NCBI RefSeq assembly: GCF_032452875.1
Contig: NC_083869.1
Location: 124,440,001 to 124,504,000 of the forward strand
DNA: 64,000 nt
Source: Bos javanicus
Taxonomy: Eukaryota > Chordata > Mammalia > Artiodactyla > Bovidae
Direction: 5' to 3'
This document shows, piece after piece, positions 10,450 through 22,128 of this stretch. The notes under the pieces are model-generated. The model was not told the origin of the DNA. It did not search any database and saw only the letters and a list, made by a program, of their open reading frames with translations. The translations under genes were made by a program, and so were the position numbers. Within the stretch, counting starts at the first letter, position 1; the number at the start of each line of letters is the position of its first letter.

Positions 10450-11061
10450 CTGATACAAGGTAAAATTCTATCTTCAGGTGGAATGTCATTTTTCAAATCA
10501 ATAAATGAAGGTTTCAGGTAAACTAGAGCATACCAATCTGTTGCTCTCAGCACTATACATTTTTACTGGCTATACCATTATCTATTCTTAAATTCTATCA
10601 AAATCTAAACATCTTTGCCCCTTGCTCCTCAATTCTAATGAGGTAGCCTTATGAATTGCAAAATAGGCTGTTATTTGTCATGCGGTCTAAATTTTATGAA
10701 TGGCTAAGAGGGGTTCCTGACCAATTTAGAGCAAAAGGCAACAGATGTAGTAGGCTAACAATTGCAAATACCAGTGATCTAAATTTTTACCAGGTATCAA
10801 CCATGACAAATGCAAAGAAGATTCAGAGAAGCAAGAGATCCACTGAAATCTGGATCCCCTAGGGCAATCATTAAGTCATTCCAAAGCAATACAGGTAAGT
10901 GAGACGACATTTTCGCATACCCCTACTTACTTTTTACACAATAAAACTGCTGAAAGATTCTTAACCGAACCTCACTAATCCTTTTCTTTCAAAAGAAAAC
11001 ATAGTTGACATTTGAGAAGGAGGATTTAATTATTTGGCTCCTGCTCCTCCTGCATTAGATA
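10450..11061. other. Unique intronic sequence
   Basis: An open frame at 10656-10862 has no recognisable protein features. No repeat recognised. Confidence 0.45.
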
Positions 11062-11148
11062 CTAGTGAAGTGAAGTCGCTCAGTCATGTCCAGCTCTTTG
11101 CGACCCATGGACTGTAGCCCCCCAGGCTCCTCTGTCTGTGGAATATCC
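11062..11148 (-). mobile_element. Bov-tA SINE, tail fragment
   Basis: Left end agtgaagtgaagtcgctcag and gcgacccatggactgtagcc; breaks off before the head. Confidence 0.85.
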
Positions 11149-11149
11149 T

Positions 11150-11325
11150 ATCTGGCCTATCCCCACTCTACTAGTACTCTTCATGTCAGTACCCTGTTTG
11201 TTGCCTTCGTAACATTTATGACCATAAATAATTATTTTGTATTTACTACTTTTTTTGTCTCTTCCATTAGACAATAAAGTTATCAAGAGTAGAGATCATG
11301 TTTGTTCAATAACAACAACAAACAT
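11150..11325 (+). repeat. L2 LINE, 3' part, split by MIR
   Basis: ctcttccattagacaataaag and agagtagagatcatgtttg correspond to the L2 'gcaccactagactgtaagctcc...gagggcaggg' region. The tail resumes at 11516. Confidence 0.6.
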
Positions 11326-11515
11326 TTATATAGAAGTTACAATGGGTCATTACTGTTCTAAAAGCATTACTTATATGAACTCATTTAACCCTGTGGGAAG
11401 TGTACTATTGTTATCTCCCCTTGACAAATAAAAAATTGAAGGAAGAAAAGTTAATAAAGTAGGATCATACAGTCAACAAGTCACATACCAGTCAGACTCC
11501 AGAATTCATGATCTC
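11326..11515 (-). repeat. MIR SINE inside an L2
   Basis: On the plus strand: attactgttctaaaagcatt, aactcatttaaccctgtggg, ttgttatctcccc and a diverged right half, i.e. MIR in reverse. Confidence 0.65.
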
Positions 11516-11615
11516 TTTGCCGTATTGTAGTTTTTTATTTACCAATGTCTGTCCAGCTTAGGGCCTGGCACACACAGTAGGTTTTCAGCAAATTTGTTGA
11601 GTGAATAAATTAAAA
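11516..11615 (+). repeat. L2 LINE, 3' tail
   Basis: gggcctggcacacacagtagg and tttgttgagtgaataaatt; follows the L2 piece that ends at 11325. Confidence 0.75.
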
Positions 11616-12054
11616 AGTATTAAAAAATGACGCATGGTTTCCAAAAAACCCAAAGTACCCTAGATGAAGGCCAGTGCAATCCTACAACGCAAACTCAATT
11701 TTAAAAAATCCTGTATAGAAAAGGACCATTAAAATGAAATTCTACTATGAAATCGATGAATGAGATTTTAGTTAAATCTAAAATTTGTCATTTGTTTCAA
11801 CTTTAGTACAAATGTTATGATCTTTAGACAAAACAGACTAATCCTGATTCAAATGCTAACTAAAACAAGATAGAGATTTTTCAGTACATAAAGCAAAGGG
11901 GGAAAAAGGCAGCTAAAAACCTCTTGAAACTACCAGGCTTCCTGAAACATAACATAATTTAACTCCTTTGGTATTCCTAAAATTAAATTAATTTAATGAC
12001 ACTAAAATCTGTGGTTTCTCTGCCTTTACTGTTTATATATTTTATTAACTAAGT
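11616..12054. other. Unique intronic sequence
   Basis: Nothing recognised. Confidence 0.4.
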
Positions 12055-12235
12055 AATAACAACTAACATTTACTCAGTGCTTATAGTATGTCAGACAATG
12101 TCTCAAGAGCTTTACATATGTATCTTTTTTAATCCTCATAATACCCAAGTATGGTGAATATTATTATCCTCATTGTACGGAGGAGAAAATTAATAAAGCA
12201 AAAGTGTCACTTGTCTGTGACTGAATCTTCTAGTC
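12055..12235 (-). repeat. MIR SINE
   Basis: Plus-strand landmarks: ctaacatttactcagtgctt, atgtcagacaatgtctcaag, taatcctcataatacccaag and attattatcctcattgtac. Confidence 0.8.
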
Positions 12236-13000
12236 ATGTACTATAAATAAAACTTTGTCTTCAGCCTACTTTAACTAATAACAAATACATAATAACAACT
12301 TTATCCTAAATTTTACTTAGAACTTTTAATATACACGCAATATTTTCATAAATACATATATTATTTTTTAAATCTAATAAAACTATATAGCCCAAGTCTG
12401 AAACCTATAATAGAAACATATAGGACTTACACATTTTACAATGTACATAATGCCCACATGTTTCAAAAATAAAATACTTAGAAAACAACTCTTAATTTGT
12501 AATTTATTAAGCCTGAAAACAAATGACATGCCTAGAAAATAGTTTGAGTTGCAGTACTAATATTTTCCCAAGTGTTTTGGACCGATGACCAGGCTCACAA
12601 CTCATTCTCAGTTTAACTACACTAACAATTAAGCCTCCCCACAACTACTATATATTACAAAGGTGATATAAAAGAGCTAAATTCCTGCATCTGTATCTTA
12701 CACTCTGTGGAAATATGACCTAGTTGTAGAAAACAACAAGATAAGGTAGACATAGTTCAAACTTATTACCTACTTCTGGGTGGCCTGAATCTATCCCAAG
12801 GCTTTTATAAAGATTTCCATAAAAGAACTACGTTTGTTGATAAATTATCCCATTTCTAATAATTCCACCAAAATGAACTCTGAACCACTTCACTTCCTTC
12901 CCCCTCACCATTAAAACTCCTGGACTTGTTCCATTATTATAGCAAAATGTAAATTCATTTGATACATTTCTTTCATTTTCTCTTTTTTGATTTAGACAGT
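12236..13000. other. Unique AT-rich intronic sequence
   Basis: No exon 3 candidate or repeat recognised. Confidence 0.4.
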
Positions 13001-13011
13001 ATAAGTATCTT

Positions 13012-13172
13012 TTTTTAAGTCTTTATTGAATTTGTTAAAGTACTGCTTCTGTTTCATGTTTTCATTTTTTGGCCAGGAGGCACCTGGGATCTTAGTTTCC
13101 CCACCAGGGATTGAACCTGTGACCCCAGCACTGAAGGTGAAGTCTTAACCACTGGACTGCCAGGGAAGTAAC
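13012..13172 (-). mobile_element. CHR-type SINE with 11-bp target-site duplication
   Basis: Complement of the CHR head (cagtccagtggttaagact) and of gggattgaacctgtgacccc. The duplication ataagtatctt flanks it at 13001-13011 and 13173-13183, about 120 bases downstream of the EPB41 exon 2 donor. Confidence 0.9.
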
Positions 13173-13303
13173 ATAAGTATCTTGACCACGTGAATTTCTT
13201 TAGAGCAGAAACTCCAAAGCATTATGTTACTTATTACTAACAATACTTCAATCAACTAGCTAGTAAGAAATCCTTCACCTCCCACTCAATCCCATCCTCT
13301 TAC

Positions 13304-13781
13304 CTGTGTTTCTGCACTGCTTAATGAATGGAGATCCAAGGATGGGTCTGTTTTGAGCTCAGGTTCAGGAGCTGCAATTGGGGCCTTTAAAATGATTTCT
13401 TCATCAAGACTGGCTCCAAATTCTATCTCCTTCTGGCCTCCTTCACCTTTCTCTTTAGCTGACTCTACTTCTTTGCCTTCCTCCTCAGATACCTGAGATT
13501 TAGGCCTTTTGAGAAATGAGGAGAACAGCCGTGACAGGCCCCTGTTTTCTGATGTCCGCTCCTTGTTCTTGGTCAAGTCTTCATGTGTCGGAGTGTCTCC
13601 ATTAGATGTTTTCAGCTTCTGCTCACACTGATTATCTCCCTCAGCTGCTGTTTGAGAAGCCTCTTCCAACTGAGTTTCCTGTTGACCGGAGCTTGTGGCT
13701 CCCTCACCCTCTTCCTTCTGCGGTTGGTGCTGTGGATTTTCAGCCTCAGCCACTAAACTCTTCTCTGTTGTCATGATGTTA
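13304..13781 (-). CDS. EPB41: EPB41 exon 2'/2: AUG1 and N-terminal headpiece of protein 4.1R
   Basis: Seen: after the acceptor ttttaatag come seven untranslated bases, then ATG at 13774-13772 and 157 open codons ending at CAG|gtaaga (donor 13303-13302). The reading frame runs a few codons past the donor but is not coding there. The peptide starts MTTEKSLVAEAENPQ, is rich in Glu, Lys and Gln, and ends SLSSAETQ; the intron is phase 0. Residues 81-93 (SRLFSSFLKRPKS) form a basic amphipathic segment. Known: this is the headpiece found only in the large (about 135 kDa) 4.1R isoforms, and the basic segment belongs to its calmodulin-binding region. Protein 4.1R links spectrin-actin to band 3 and glycophorin C at the membrane. 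MTTEKSLV and the following headpiece identify EPB41 rather than EPB41L1, L2 or L3. Only the first four coding exons are in the window. Confidence 0.97.
13765..13781 (-). promoter_or_regulatory. EPB41: 17-nt alternative segment (exon 2') between two 3' splice sites, containing AUG1
   Basis: Seen: the distal acceptor ttaatag|TAACATC lies at 13782. A second AG closes ACAACAG at 13765, immediately before AGAAG. The piece between them is exactly 17 nt and holds the AUG1 codon in the context aacatcATGa (A at -3). Known: in mammalian EPB41, first-exon choice is coupled to the choice between these two acceptors. Using the inner acceptor removes AUG1, so translation starts at AUG2 and gives the erythroid 80-kDa form. 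The match in length and position to the described exon 2' makes this assignment strong. Actual use in this species cannot be read from DNA. Confidence 0.85.
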
Positions 13782-14749
13782 CTATTAAAAAGAAGATGGC
13801 AAAGGGGGTCTCTTAGAAACAGAATGCATTACTGAAGGCAAAACCCTCAATCAGGTCAAGGGTGACAGAGTTAGTATCTTTAGGTATTTAACCACCAACA
13901 GACAGTGCTCTCATCCATTAAACATGAGACTTTCCATTAAAGCACAAAAATATCTTACCTATACACCCTGGATAAATTATTAATGCTTGACTTGCTAAAG
14001 TTATGACATAGAGAAATTAGCTTAAAATAGGACCCCCTGAAAGCCAGCTTAGTGAAATGCATATTTTAAATTCAAAGCTCAAAACCATGTATAGCACAGT
14101 TTTATCCCTCCTAAAAAAAGATCTTATTTATACACTGTTCTTTGACAGCATCAATCTGCGGGTACAAGGTTTGTAGAAATTATCTGCAAAGTTCTCTACA
14201 TCCCAAGAGATGATGGGATTAAGATTCCCCAGCTCTTCAGTCTTATTGTTTATATTTCTCAGAATGCATATTAAGAACAGAAATGTAGAATTCTGATCAT
14301 TTATCAGGCTTGGCAACAGCAATGACAAGTATACAGTTAAAATAATCACAAAACAAATCCTTAGGATTTCGTGTTACAACATTAAATCGCCAAAGTCTCT
14401 GACTTGAAGTTTTTTAAGATCTTTTTTCCTTCTGACAAATATGATTTAGAATACTCATCATTTTTAAGAGCAGCAGGTAACTATTACAAGAGAGGAAAAT
14501 AGATAATAGAGAAAAATAAAGATGAAAAATAGAGAAGAAAAATATTGATTAGAAAGCAAATACTGATTCAACTGTAAGAGAAGAGAAAGCAAGCTGTAGG
14601 CCTCACATATTCAAAAACTTGTTGATTTCCAGCTTCTTTCTCTCACAACTCCCAGTGCTATTAGTCAAGTTGCATAATAATGCCAAAGAGTAATGTCACT
14701 AAAGGGTAACCACCATACCAGGGAACAACTGAGTAATGAAATTGACTAA
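13782..14749. other. EPB41 intron upstream of AUG1, proximal part
   Basis: Unique. The polypyrimidine stretch before the exon 2' acceptor (gccatcttctttttaatag) lies at its left edge. No further exon recognised. Confidence 0.5.
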
Positions 14750-15229
14750 TTACTTTGCCTAGTCAAGGCTATGGTCTTTCCAGTAGTCATGTATGGATGT
14801 GTGAGTTTCTTCACATGTATGGACTGTGAAGAAAGCTGAGCGCCAAAGAATTGATGCTTTTGAACTGTGGTGTTGGAGAAGACTCTTGAGAGTCCCTTTT
14901 ACTGCAAGGAGATCCAACCAGTCCATTCTAAAGGAGATCAGTCCTGGGTGTTCTTTGGAAGGAATGATGCTAAAGCTGAAACCCCAGTACTTTGGCCACC
15001 TCATGCGAACAGTTGACTCATTGGAAAAAGACTCTGATGCTGGGAGGAATTGGGGGCAGGAGGAAAAGGGGACGACAAAGGATGAGATGGTTGGATGGCA
15101 TCACCGACTCGATGGACATGAGTTTGAGTAAACTCCGGGAGTTGGTGATGGACAAGCAGGCCTGGCGTGCTGCAATTCATGGGGTTGCAAAGAGTCGGAC
15201 ACGACTGAGCTACTGAACTGAACTGAACT
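14750..15229 (+). mobile_element. BovB LINE 3' end
   Basis: Begins tactttgcctagtcaaggct, lacking some 15 bases seen in other copies after ctttgcc, and continues to gactgaactgaactgaac. Well preserved in its last 300 bases. Confidence 0.93.
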
Positions 15230-15375
15230 AAATAATGACCTTACATTTTGATTCACTGCTATACCTAAAAGTACTCCACCCAAAAAGCAGTGTTTACATT
15301 GTCTTTGCTTCTGCTCCATGCTGTTTAGATGAAGTACATCTAGTTTGGATGCCAAAAATCTGAACTGATGAACCA

Positions 15376-15695
15376 TATTTGGCCCATTCCATCCTCAGAC
15401 CCTTTACACTTGCTGTTCTCTCTCTGATTTTCCACTCCTGTATATTAGAAAGCAGGTCCCTCCTCCTCATTACTGCCTCTGCTCAGATGTCACCTCTTTA
15501 CAAAGGCTTCCCAATCACATCCTATCTAAAATAATGGCCCCCCAGATGGTCTCATAGCATTTATTACTATTTACAATTATCCTGTTAACCGGTTTTTGTC
15601 TTCTTTCCCCCCAGCTAAAATTTAAGTTCCATGAGGACAGAATAGTACCTGGCACATTACAGGTATTTAAAAAGTCTGTTGAATAAATTAATTTC
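15376..15695 (+). repeat. L2 LINE 3' end
   Basis: Order of landmarks: tctgctcagatgtcacctc, aaaggcttcccaatcacatc, catagcatttattactattt, taagttccatgaggacagaa, gtacctggcacattacagg and gttgaataaatt. Confidence 0.9.
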
Positions 15696-15739
15696 AATTG
15701 AATACACTTGACAAAAACTGCAAAGGTCTCCTCTAAATT

Positions 15740-15840
15740 ATTTAAGTAAATCTACTTCAAATGCATAGGTCCTATGCTAGGGATACAACAGTAAACAAAA
15801 CAAGTAGGCCTATGTCATCATGGAGTTTATAGTCTTGATT
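15740..15840 (-). repeat. L2 LINE 3' end
   Basis: Plus strand: gtcctatgctagggatacaac, agtaaacaaaacaag and atcatggagtttatagtctt, the complement of the L2 end. Confidence 0.65.
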
Positions 15841-15900
15841 CAACTTTAATCAGTATAATGAAAGAATATTTAAGAGAATTCTTATTTACAATATGTTGCT

Positions 15901-16160
15901 GGCTGCTGCTAAGTCACTTCAGTCGTGTCCGACTCTGTGCAACCCCATAGATGGCAGCCCACCAGGCTCCCTTGTCCCTGGGATTCTCCAGGCAAGAACA
16001 CTGGAGTGGGTTGCCATTTCCTTCTCCAGTGCAGGAAAGTGAAAAGTGAGAGTGAAGTCACTCAGTCGTGTCTGACTCTTAGCAACCCCATGGACTGCAG
16101 CCTACCAGGCCCCTCCATCCATGGGATTTTCCAGGCAAGAGTACTGGAATGGGGTGCCAT
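15901..16160 (-). mobile_element. Bov-A2 SINE
   Basis: Complete dimer; the tail complement (ctgctgctaag) is at the left and ends at ggggtgccat. No clear target-site duplication seen. Confidence 0.93.
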
Positions 16161-16209
16161 AAATCTAAATAATTGTGTATAAGTGGAACAAAGTAGTGCA
16201 AAGGGAAGG

Positions 16210-16390
16210 AAGCTAATGGCATCAAGCACTATTTCTGTGTCAGGCCCCGGGGTCAGGGACATTATCTACATTATTTAAAGTAAGCCTTTCAATAACCCTG
16301 AAAGGGAAAGTGGAACTGCTTAATCTCATCGTTGAAGAAACTAACTCAGAGTAAAACTGGCCCAAGGTCACACTGATAGTAGGTGACAAA
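16210..16390 (-). repeat. MIR SINE
   Basis: Plus strand: caagcactatttctgtgtc, aataaccctgaaaggg and ctggcccaaggtcacactga. Confidence 0.75.
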
Positions 16391-17271
16391 CCACTGTAAG
16401 TGATACTGAAATAAATAAAGGCATATTAATAAAAGGAAAAGCCTTTATATGAGTTCTTACTGCTGATCTACTCAAATTATTCTATTTTGAGCATTAAAAA
16501 TATTTTTAAATAATCAAAATATTCACAGAAGCATATTCTCCAGTTTCATCTACTAAGTCACCAAAACTAGTCTATGCTAATAAAAAACACAATAAGGCCT
16601 TTATAAACACTACTTAAACATTTACCAACCAATGTATATTCTGAATTTGCTACCCTTGAGTGAGGTACACTTGTCTTAATTCCTCCTTATATTAGGAGTA
16701 GGCAATTGACTTTTCCAAGGTTCTTTTTCTTTAATCTCTAAATAAGCAAACTTGACCCAGAAAGAAAACATGAATATCAAACCACCAGTTACTCTTAAAG
16801 AGTTATGATTTAAGAGCACCAATTTACTTCAAACTTCCTTCGCAAAAATAAACAAGAGGACAGGCTGAGGATTGAGTGCTATTTTCCACGGATTTTGGAT
16901 ATGACTTTATCATTCATCTTACTGAAAAGACACAGAAACCACTTCTACATTGAAATGTTCCTACACAACAGACTTTACAACAAGGTCTCTCACAAAGATC
17001 CATAAAAAATTATAAATCTTTCGTGAACATTTTAGCAGACATGAAAATTGCTTAAATTCAATTCTAACAATCTTTTACTTGTATTTTTCAATAAATAAAG
17101 AGTATTTTTCTTGTGTTTTCAATTTTTTATCATTAAAAAAACTGAAAAGATCTTCTAAGGATATTCCTATAATTTCTTTCCCATGAAAAGATGTCATCTC
17201 AAAATAGCTGAATGAGTATGAGTACTCAATTGTTTAAAACACACACATGGTTACAATTTGTATGCTATATG
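16391..17271. other. Unique intronic sequence
   Basis: AT-rich; nothing recognised. Confidence 0.4.
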
Positions 17272-17430
17272 TGTGCTTGTTAAATTTTAATGTGTGCTGA
17301 ATCACCCAGTAATCTTAAAATACAGATTCTGATTCAGCAGGTCTGGAACAGAGCCTAGGACTCTACATTTTTAACGAGCTCCCAGATATTGCCAAGGCTG
17401 CTGGCCCACTGACCACACTTTGAGTAGAAA
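17272..17430 (+). repeat. MER5-like hAT DNA transposon remnant
   Basis: tacagattctgattcagcag, gtctggaacagagcctagga, ctacatttttaacgagctcc and gaccacactttgagtag are the characteristic MER5A-type interior and end. Confidence 0.8.
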
Positions 17431-17524
17431 GGCAGAGAAAACTATTATCTCTTTGGAAACATACTCAAAATGTCTCAGAAACAAAGATGGGAGAAAGCTA
17501 CCTTCAGAAAGTAGAATGTGAACA

Positions 17525-17590
17525 GCGAGAAATAGTTGACACAATAAATGCCCAACAAATGCTTGCTGAATTAATGAATGAATCAGCAAA
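17525..17590 (+). repeat. L2 LINE, 3' tail
   Basis: aatgcccaacaaatgcttgc and tgaattaatgaatgaatc. Confidence 0.55.
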
Positions 17591-17772
17591 GAATGCAGTA
17601 TACTATTAAATGTGGAAGCTGACCACTAACATGTTTTTAGAACTCATTTGGTATTTAATCAAAAGTTAATCAAATCCTTCTACCACAGATCTGTGGCAAT
17701 TTCAAGTTGTCCATGCAGCCCTGACACCTGATTACTTGACACCTGACTTTCTCCATCGATATGATCTCTTGT

Positions 17773-17845
17773 GAGGCTTCCCTGGTGGCTCAGCAGGTTA
17801 AGACTCTGCTTCCAATGCAGGAGACATGGGTTCAATTCCTGGGTG
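17773..17845 (+). mobile_element. tRNA-derived SINE head (Bov-tA/CHR type)
   Basis: aggcttccctggtggctcag through gggttcaattcctgg, truncated. Flanks ccatcgatatga and ccattgatatga look like an imperfect target-site duplication. Confidence 0.8.
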
Positions 17846-19020
17846 GTTAGACAGTTCCATTGATATGAACCTCTTTGCCACATTTAGGAAGGAATGATCA
17901 AGACATATGAACAAAGAATTAGAAAACAATATCTATCAATATAAAACCAATATACTTTGCCACACATAATTACACTCATGCTTAAAAAAAAAAAGCTAAA
18001 TACAAGTAAAAAAGAGATGAGAACACATTATAAAGAACAGGTACACAAGCAGAAGGGTAAAAGAATTCTCTTAGAACATACAGAAACCAACCTCAGGTAA
18101 TACCATAAATGCAAGAAAACAACCAGGGAATCAGACAACACATTTTCAGCAGAGACACTACAATTCAGTCTATACAAGGATAAATGGAATAAAATTAATT
18201 ATTAACAACAGTTTTCATATATGTCCTTTCCAGCCATGCACACGTGGGTAGCAATGCATTTAGTAAGCGTCACAAGAGCAAAAGGAGGTAGGGAGGATGG
18301 GGAATATTACAACTGAAACCAATAAGTCAGGCAAGTATCTCCAGTTAACTCTGAGACTGATGAGAATTAAACAAAAAATAAAAAACACACACAAAAAAGT
18401 CCTACAGGCCATTTCCTAAAAGCTCAAATAAACTCATCCTGACAAATCTGTTACACACGCAGCCAGGTTCTTCACAGTACAATAGGTAGGATGGGTAACC
18501 AGGAACAGAGATACAAAAAAGTCAAGCAGCAAAGACAGGATAAATGCTCCATAAACAGGCTCTTCCTGTGTAAATGATACTATTTTTATTCTGGATACAA
18601 AACCAAAAGGAGTTGTCTGTTTATTTAATGTCAGAAAAATGTCTTCTGATTTTAAAAAAGGGAATAAAAGATCAACATAGCCAAGAAGACAGTGATGAGT
18701 GGTCTCATTCCATCGTGATCCTAATCCTTCAAACCCGAGGAATTATACTCCATCTGTTCTCAAAGATACACTTACTTTAATAGTGTACATCTGTTGACTT
18801 CAGGCAAATCAGATCTTCACAAACCTGATCCTGAGCAGATTGCAAGGGCTGGATGACATCTTTCATTTTTTTGGTATCTCTTTCTAACAGTACAGTCAGT
18901 GCCCCACTAATGTTTTTTAGGTGGAAAACTTGGTAAAAACACGACAGTTTGAAATGACTAAGAAAATTTCCCTTACAGGCACCATTTAATGATAAAATTT
19001 AATTATTGGTAATACTCCTC
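17846..19020. other. Unique intronic sequence
   Basis: No repeat or exon recognised. Confidence 0.4.
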
Positions 19021-19024
19021 AACT

Positions 19025-19466
19025 TAGTTCACTGAACATCTATCAGTGTTTACTGGGTGCTAATCATATATAAGGTTTTGGCTCATCTGAGAGGGAAACA
19101 AAAAGGACAAAATACAATTCTCAAGGAGATAAGACATATACACAAATAACCAAGACACAGGTAGTACTTGGCGCTTAATCAGGCAAGGCTTCATGAGTGG
19201 AACCAATTAAGCACCAGAGAAGTACAAAGTACTTTCAACTAGAGTGATCACAAAAAGTCTTGTAGAAACCGTTTTTTAAGCTGTGCTTTGGAGGGTGAGC
19301 ACAAGATGTCAATAGAAAGCAACCTGAAGTGCGAAGAACAGATGAAATTCCAGATGAGGAACTGAACCAGCACTAGTAGAATACTGTAGCTATCCAAGAA
19401 CTAGTTAAGTAGTCCAGACTAGGTGATATGGGGCTACAAGGACATAAGGTGAGAACAGGTACAATT
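19025..19466 (-). repeat. L2 LINE, diverged
   Basis: Plus strand: tgtttactgggtgctaatc, ttctcaaggagataagaca, gcttaatcaggcaaggcttc and gctgtgctttggagggtgag, in the order expected for reverse L2. Confidence 0.6.
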
Positions 19467-19480
19467 TAAAATGAATCATA

Positions 19481-19646
19481 GGAGAAGGAAATGGCAACCC
19501 ACTCCAGTATTCTTGCCTGGAAAAGTCCATGGACAGAGGAGCCTGGCAGGCTGCAGTCCATGGTGTTACATGACTGAGCATGTGTGCATGAGGGTGGAGG
19601 GTCACGGGTTGGTAGCAATAAACTGGTAGAACTAAAAAAATAAAAA
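19481..19646 (+). mobile_element. Bov-A SINE monomer with 14-bp target-site duplication
   Basis: One Bov-A unit, diverged 3' part and an A-rich tail. taaaatgaatcata flanks it at 19467-19480 and 19647-19660. Confidence 0.9.
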
Positions 19647-19660
19647 TAAAATGAATCATA

Positions 19661-19850
19661 ACTGAAATACTAATAATAGTAGCTACCATTTATTGAGTAC
19701 CTATGAAATACCATACATTACACAATTTACCACGTTATCCTAGAATCACTCTAAACGGTAGGTGTTTTCATTGCCCAGATAAATATAAACTGGTTCTGGG
19801 AGGTTAAATTTTTTGTCACAGATCACAGAATTAAACCATGTTTTAATGAA
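19661..19850 (-). repeat. MIR SINE
   Basis: Plus strand: gctaccatttattgagtacc, tagaatcactctaaacggta and a diverged right half. Confidence 0.65.
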
Positions 19851-19959
19851 ACTATTAATATACTACAAGCTGATGGTTCTATTGTAAATTCCCAGAATAA
19901 TGTCTATCTTTCCAAATCTGGGTACTTCTATCCACTGTTCTCTGCTAAAGAAACCCCTA

Positions 19960-20529
19960 TCTGGAACTCTCCTACGCTGTTGGTGGGAATGTAAATTGGC
20001 ACAGTCACTATAGAAAACAGTATGGATGTTCCTTAAAAAACTAAAAATACAGCTACCATATGATCCAGCAATCCTACTCTTGGGCATCTATCCAGAAAAG
20101 ACAAAAACTCTAATCCGAAAAGATACATGTACCTCAATGTTCACAGCAGCACTATTTACAATAGCCAAGACATGGAAATGACACAAGCCCCCAACAACAG
20201 GTGACTGATTTAAGGAAACGTGGGGGGTTGTGTGTGTATGTATAATGGAATATTACTCAGCCACTAAACGAATAAAACATTGCCATTTGTACAACATGGA
20301 TGGTCCTAGAGAATATCACACTAAGTGAAGTAAATCAGAAAAAGACAAATATTATATCACCCATATGTGGAAGCAAAAACTAATGCAAATAAATCCATAC
20401 ACAAAACAGAAATAGACTTACAGACACAGAAAACAAACTTGTTACCAAAGGAGAAAAGGGAAGTGTGGGGAGGGATAAATCAGGAGTACTGGGTTAACCA
20501 GAAGCAGAAGATATTAGGAAGAGGGGGCA
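19960..20529 (+). mobile_element. L1 LINE 3' end, left part, split by BovB
   Basis: ttggtgggaatgtaaattgg, catatgatccagcaatccta, cacagcagcactatttacaa, atggaatattactcagccac and acaaaacagaaatagactta are L1 ORF2-end and 3' UTR signatures. It continues at 22129. Confidence 0.9.
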
Positions 20530-22128
20530 AGAATACACAGAAGAACTACACAAAAAATATTTTCATGATACAGATAACACGATGGTGTGATCACTAACCT
20601 AGAGCCAGACATCCTGGAATGTGAAGTCAAGTGGGCCTTAGGAAACATCACTATGAACAAAGCTAGTGGAGGTGATGGAATTCCAGTTGAGCTATTTCAA
20701 ATCCTAAAAGATGATGCTGTGAAAGTGCTGCACTCAACATGCCAGCAAATTTGGAAAACTCAGCAGTGGCCACAGGACTAGAAAAGGTCAGTTTTCATTC
20801 CAACCCCAAAGAAAGGCAATGCCAAAGAATGTTCAAACTACCACACAACTGCACTCATCTCACATGCTAGCAAAGTACTGCTCAAAATCCTCCAAGCCAG
20901 GCTTCAACAGTATGTGAACCGTGAACTTCCAGATGTTCACGCTGGTTTTACGAAAGGCAGAGGAACTAGAGATCAAATTGCCAACATTCACTGAATCATC
21001 AAAAAAGCAAGAGAGTTCCAGAAAAACATCTACTTCTGCTTTAGTGACTCTACCAAAGCCTTTGACTGTGTGGATCACAACAAACTGTGGAAAATTCTGA
21101 AAGAGATGGGAATACCAGATCACCTGACCTGCCTCCTGAGAAATCTTTATGTAGGTCAAGAAGCAATAGTTAGAACTGGACATGGAACAACAGACTAGTT
21201 CCAAATCAGGAAAGGAGTACGTCAAGGCTGTATATTGCTACCCTGCTCATTTAACTGATATGCAGAGTACATCATGAGAAATGCTGGGCTGGATGAAGCA
21301 CAAGCTGGAATCAAGATTGCTGGGAGAAATATCAATAACCTCAGATATGCAGATGACACCACCCTTAAGGCAGAAAGTGAAGAAGAACTAAAGAGCCTCT
21401 TGATGAAAGTGAAAGAGGAGAGTGAAAAAGTTGGCTTAAAACTCAACATTCAGAAAACTAAAATCATGGCATCCGGTCCCATCATTTCAGGGCAAATAGA
21501 TGAGGAAACAATGGAAACAGTGAGAGACTTTATTTTTTTGGGCTCCAAAATCACTACAGATGGTGACTGCAGCCATGAATTTAAAAGACGTTTGCTCCTT
21601 GGAAGAAAAGTTATGACCAACCTAGACAGCATATTAAAAAAACAGAGACATTACTTTGCCAACAAAGATCCATCTAGTCAAGGCTATGGTTTTTCAAGTG
21701 ATCATGTATGGATGTGAAAATTGGACTATAAAGAAAGCTGAGTGTCAAAGAATTGATGCTTTTAAACTGTGGTGTTGGAAAAGACTTTTGAGAGTCCCTT
21801 GGACTACAAGGAGATCCAACCAGTCCATCCTAAAGGAAATCAGCCCTGAATATTCATTGGAAGGACTTATGCTGAAACTGAAACTCCAATACTTTGGCCA
21901 CCTGATACAAAGAACTGACTCATTTGAAAAGACCCTGATGCTGGGAAAGACTGAAGGCAAGAGGAGAAGGGGGCGACAGAGGATGAGATGGTTGGATGGC
22001 ATCACCTACTCAATGGACACGAGTACTGAGTAAGCTCTGGGAGTTAGTGATGGACAGGGAAGCCTGGCGTGCTGCAGTCCATGTGGTGGCAAAGAGGCGG
22101 ACATGACTGTGTGACTGAACTGAACTAA
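20530..22128 (+). mobile_element. BovB LINE, 1.6 kb, 5'-truncated, nested in L1
   Basis: The longest BovB copy here. Translated in pieces it shows reverse-transcriptase blocks in order: NKASGGDGIPVELF, PKKGNAKECSNY, STKAFDCVDHNKLW, RKGVRQGC and RYADDTTLKAE, with YADD at 21346-21357. It then runs into the usual 3' end. Stops at several points (for example after TQQWPQD and in the TGHGTTD block) and frame changes make it non-functional. Confidence 0.95.

Noticed and set aside
13286..13303. Extension of the EPB41 exon 2 frame by five codons
   Set aside because: A consensus donor (CAG|gtaaga) ends the exon at 13304, and the next exon continues the known protein exactly.
10092..13303. A separate exon 3 between the two headpiece exons
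   Set aside because: No open segment with good splice sites and recognisable sequence was seen; exons 2 and 4 join in phase 0 without it.
21274..21717. Open frame of 147 codons with YADD as a possible active reverse transcriptase
   Set aside because: It is one surviving block of a 5'-truncated BovB; stops and frame breaks occur upstream and downstream.
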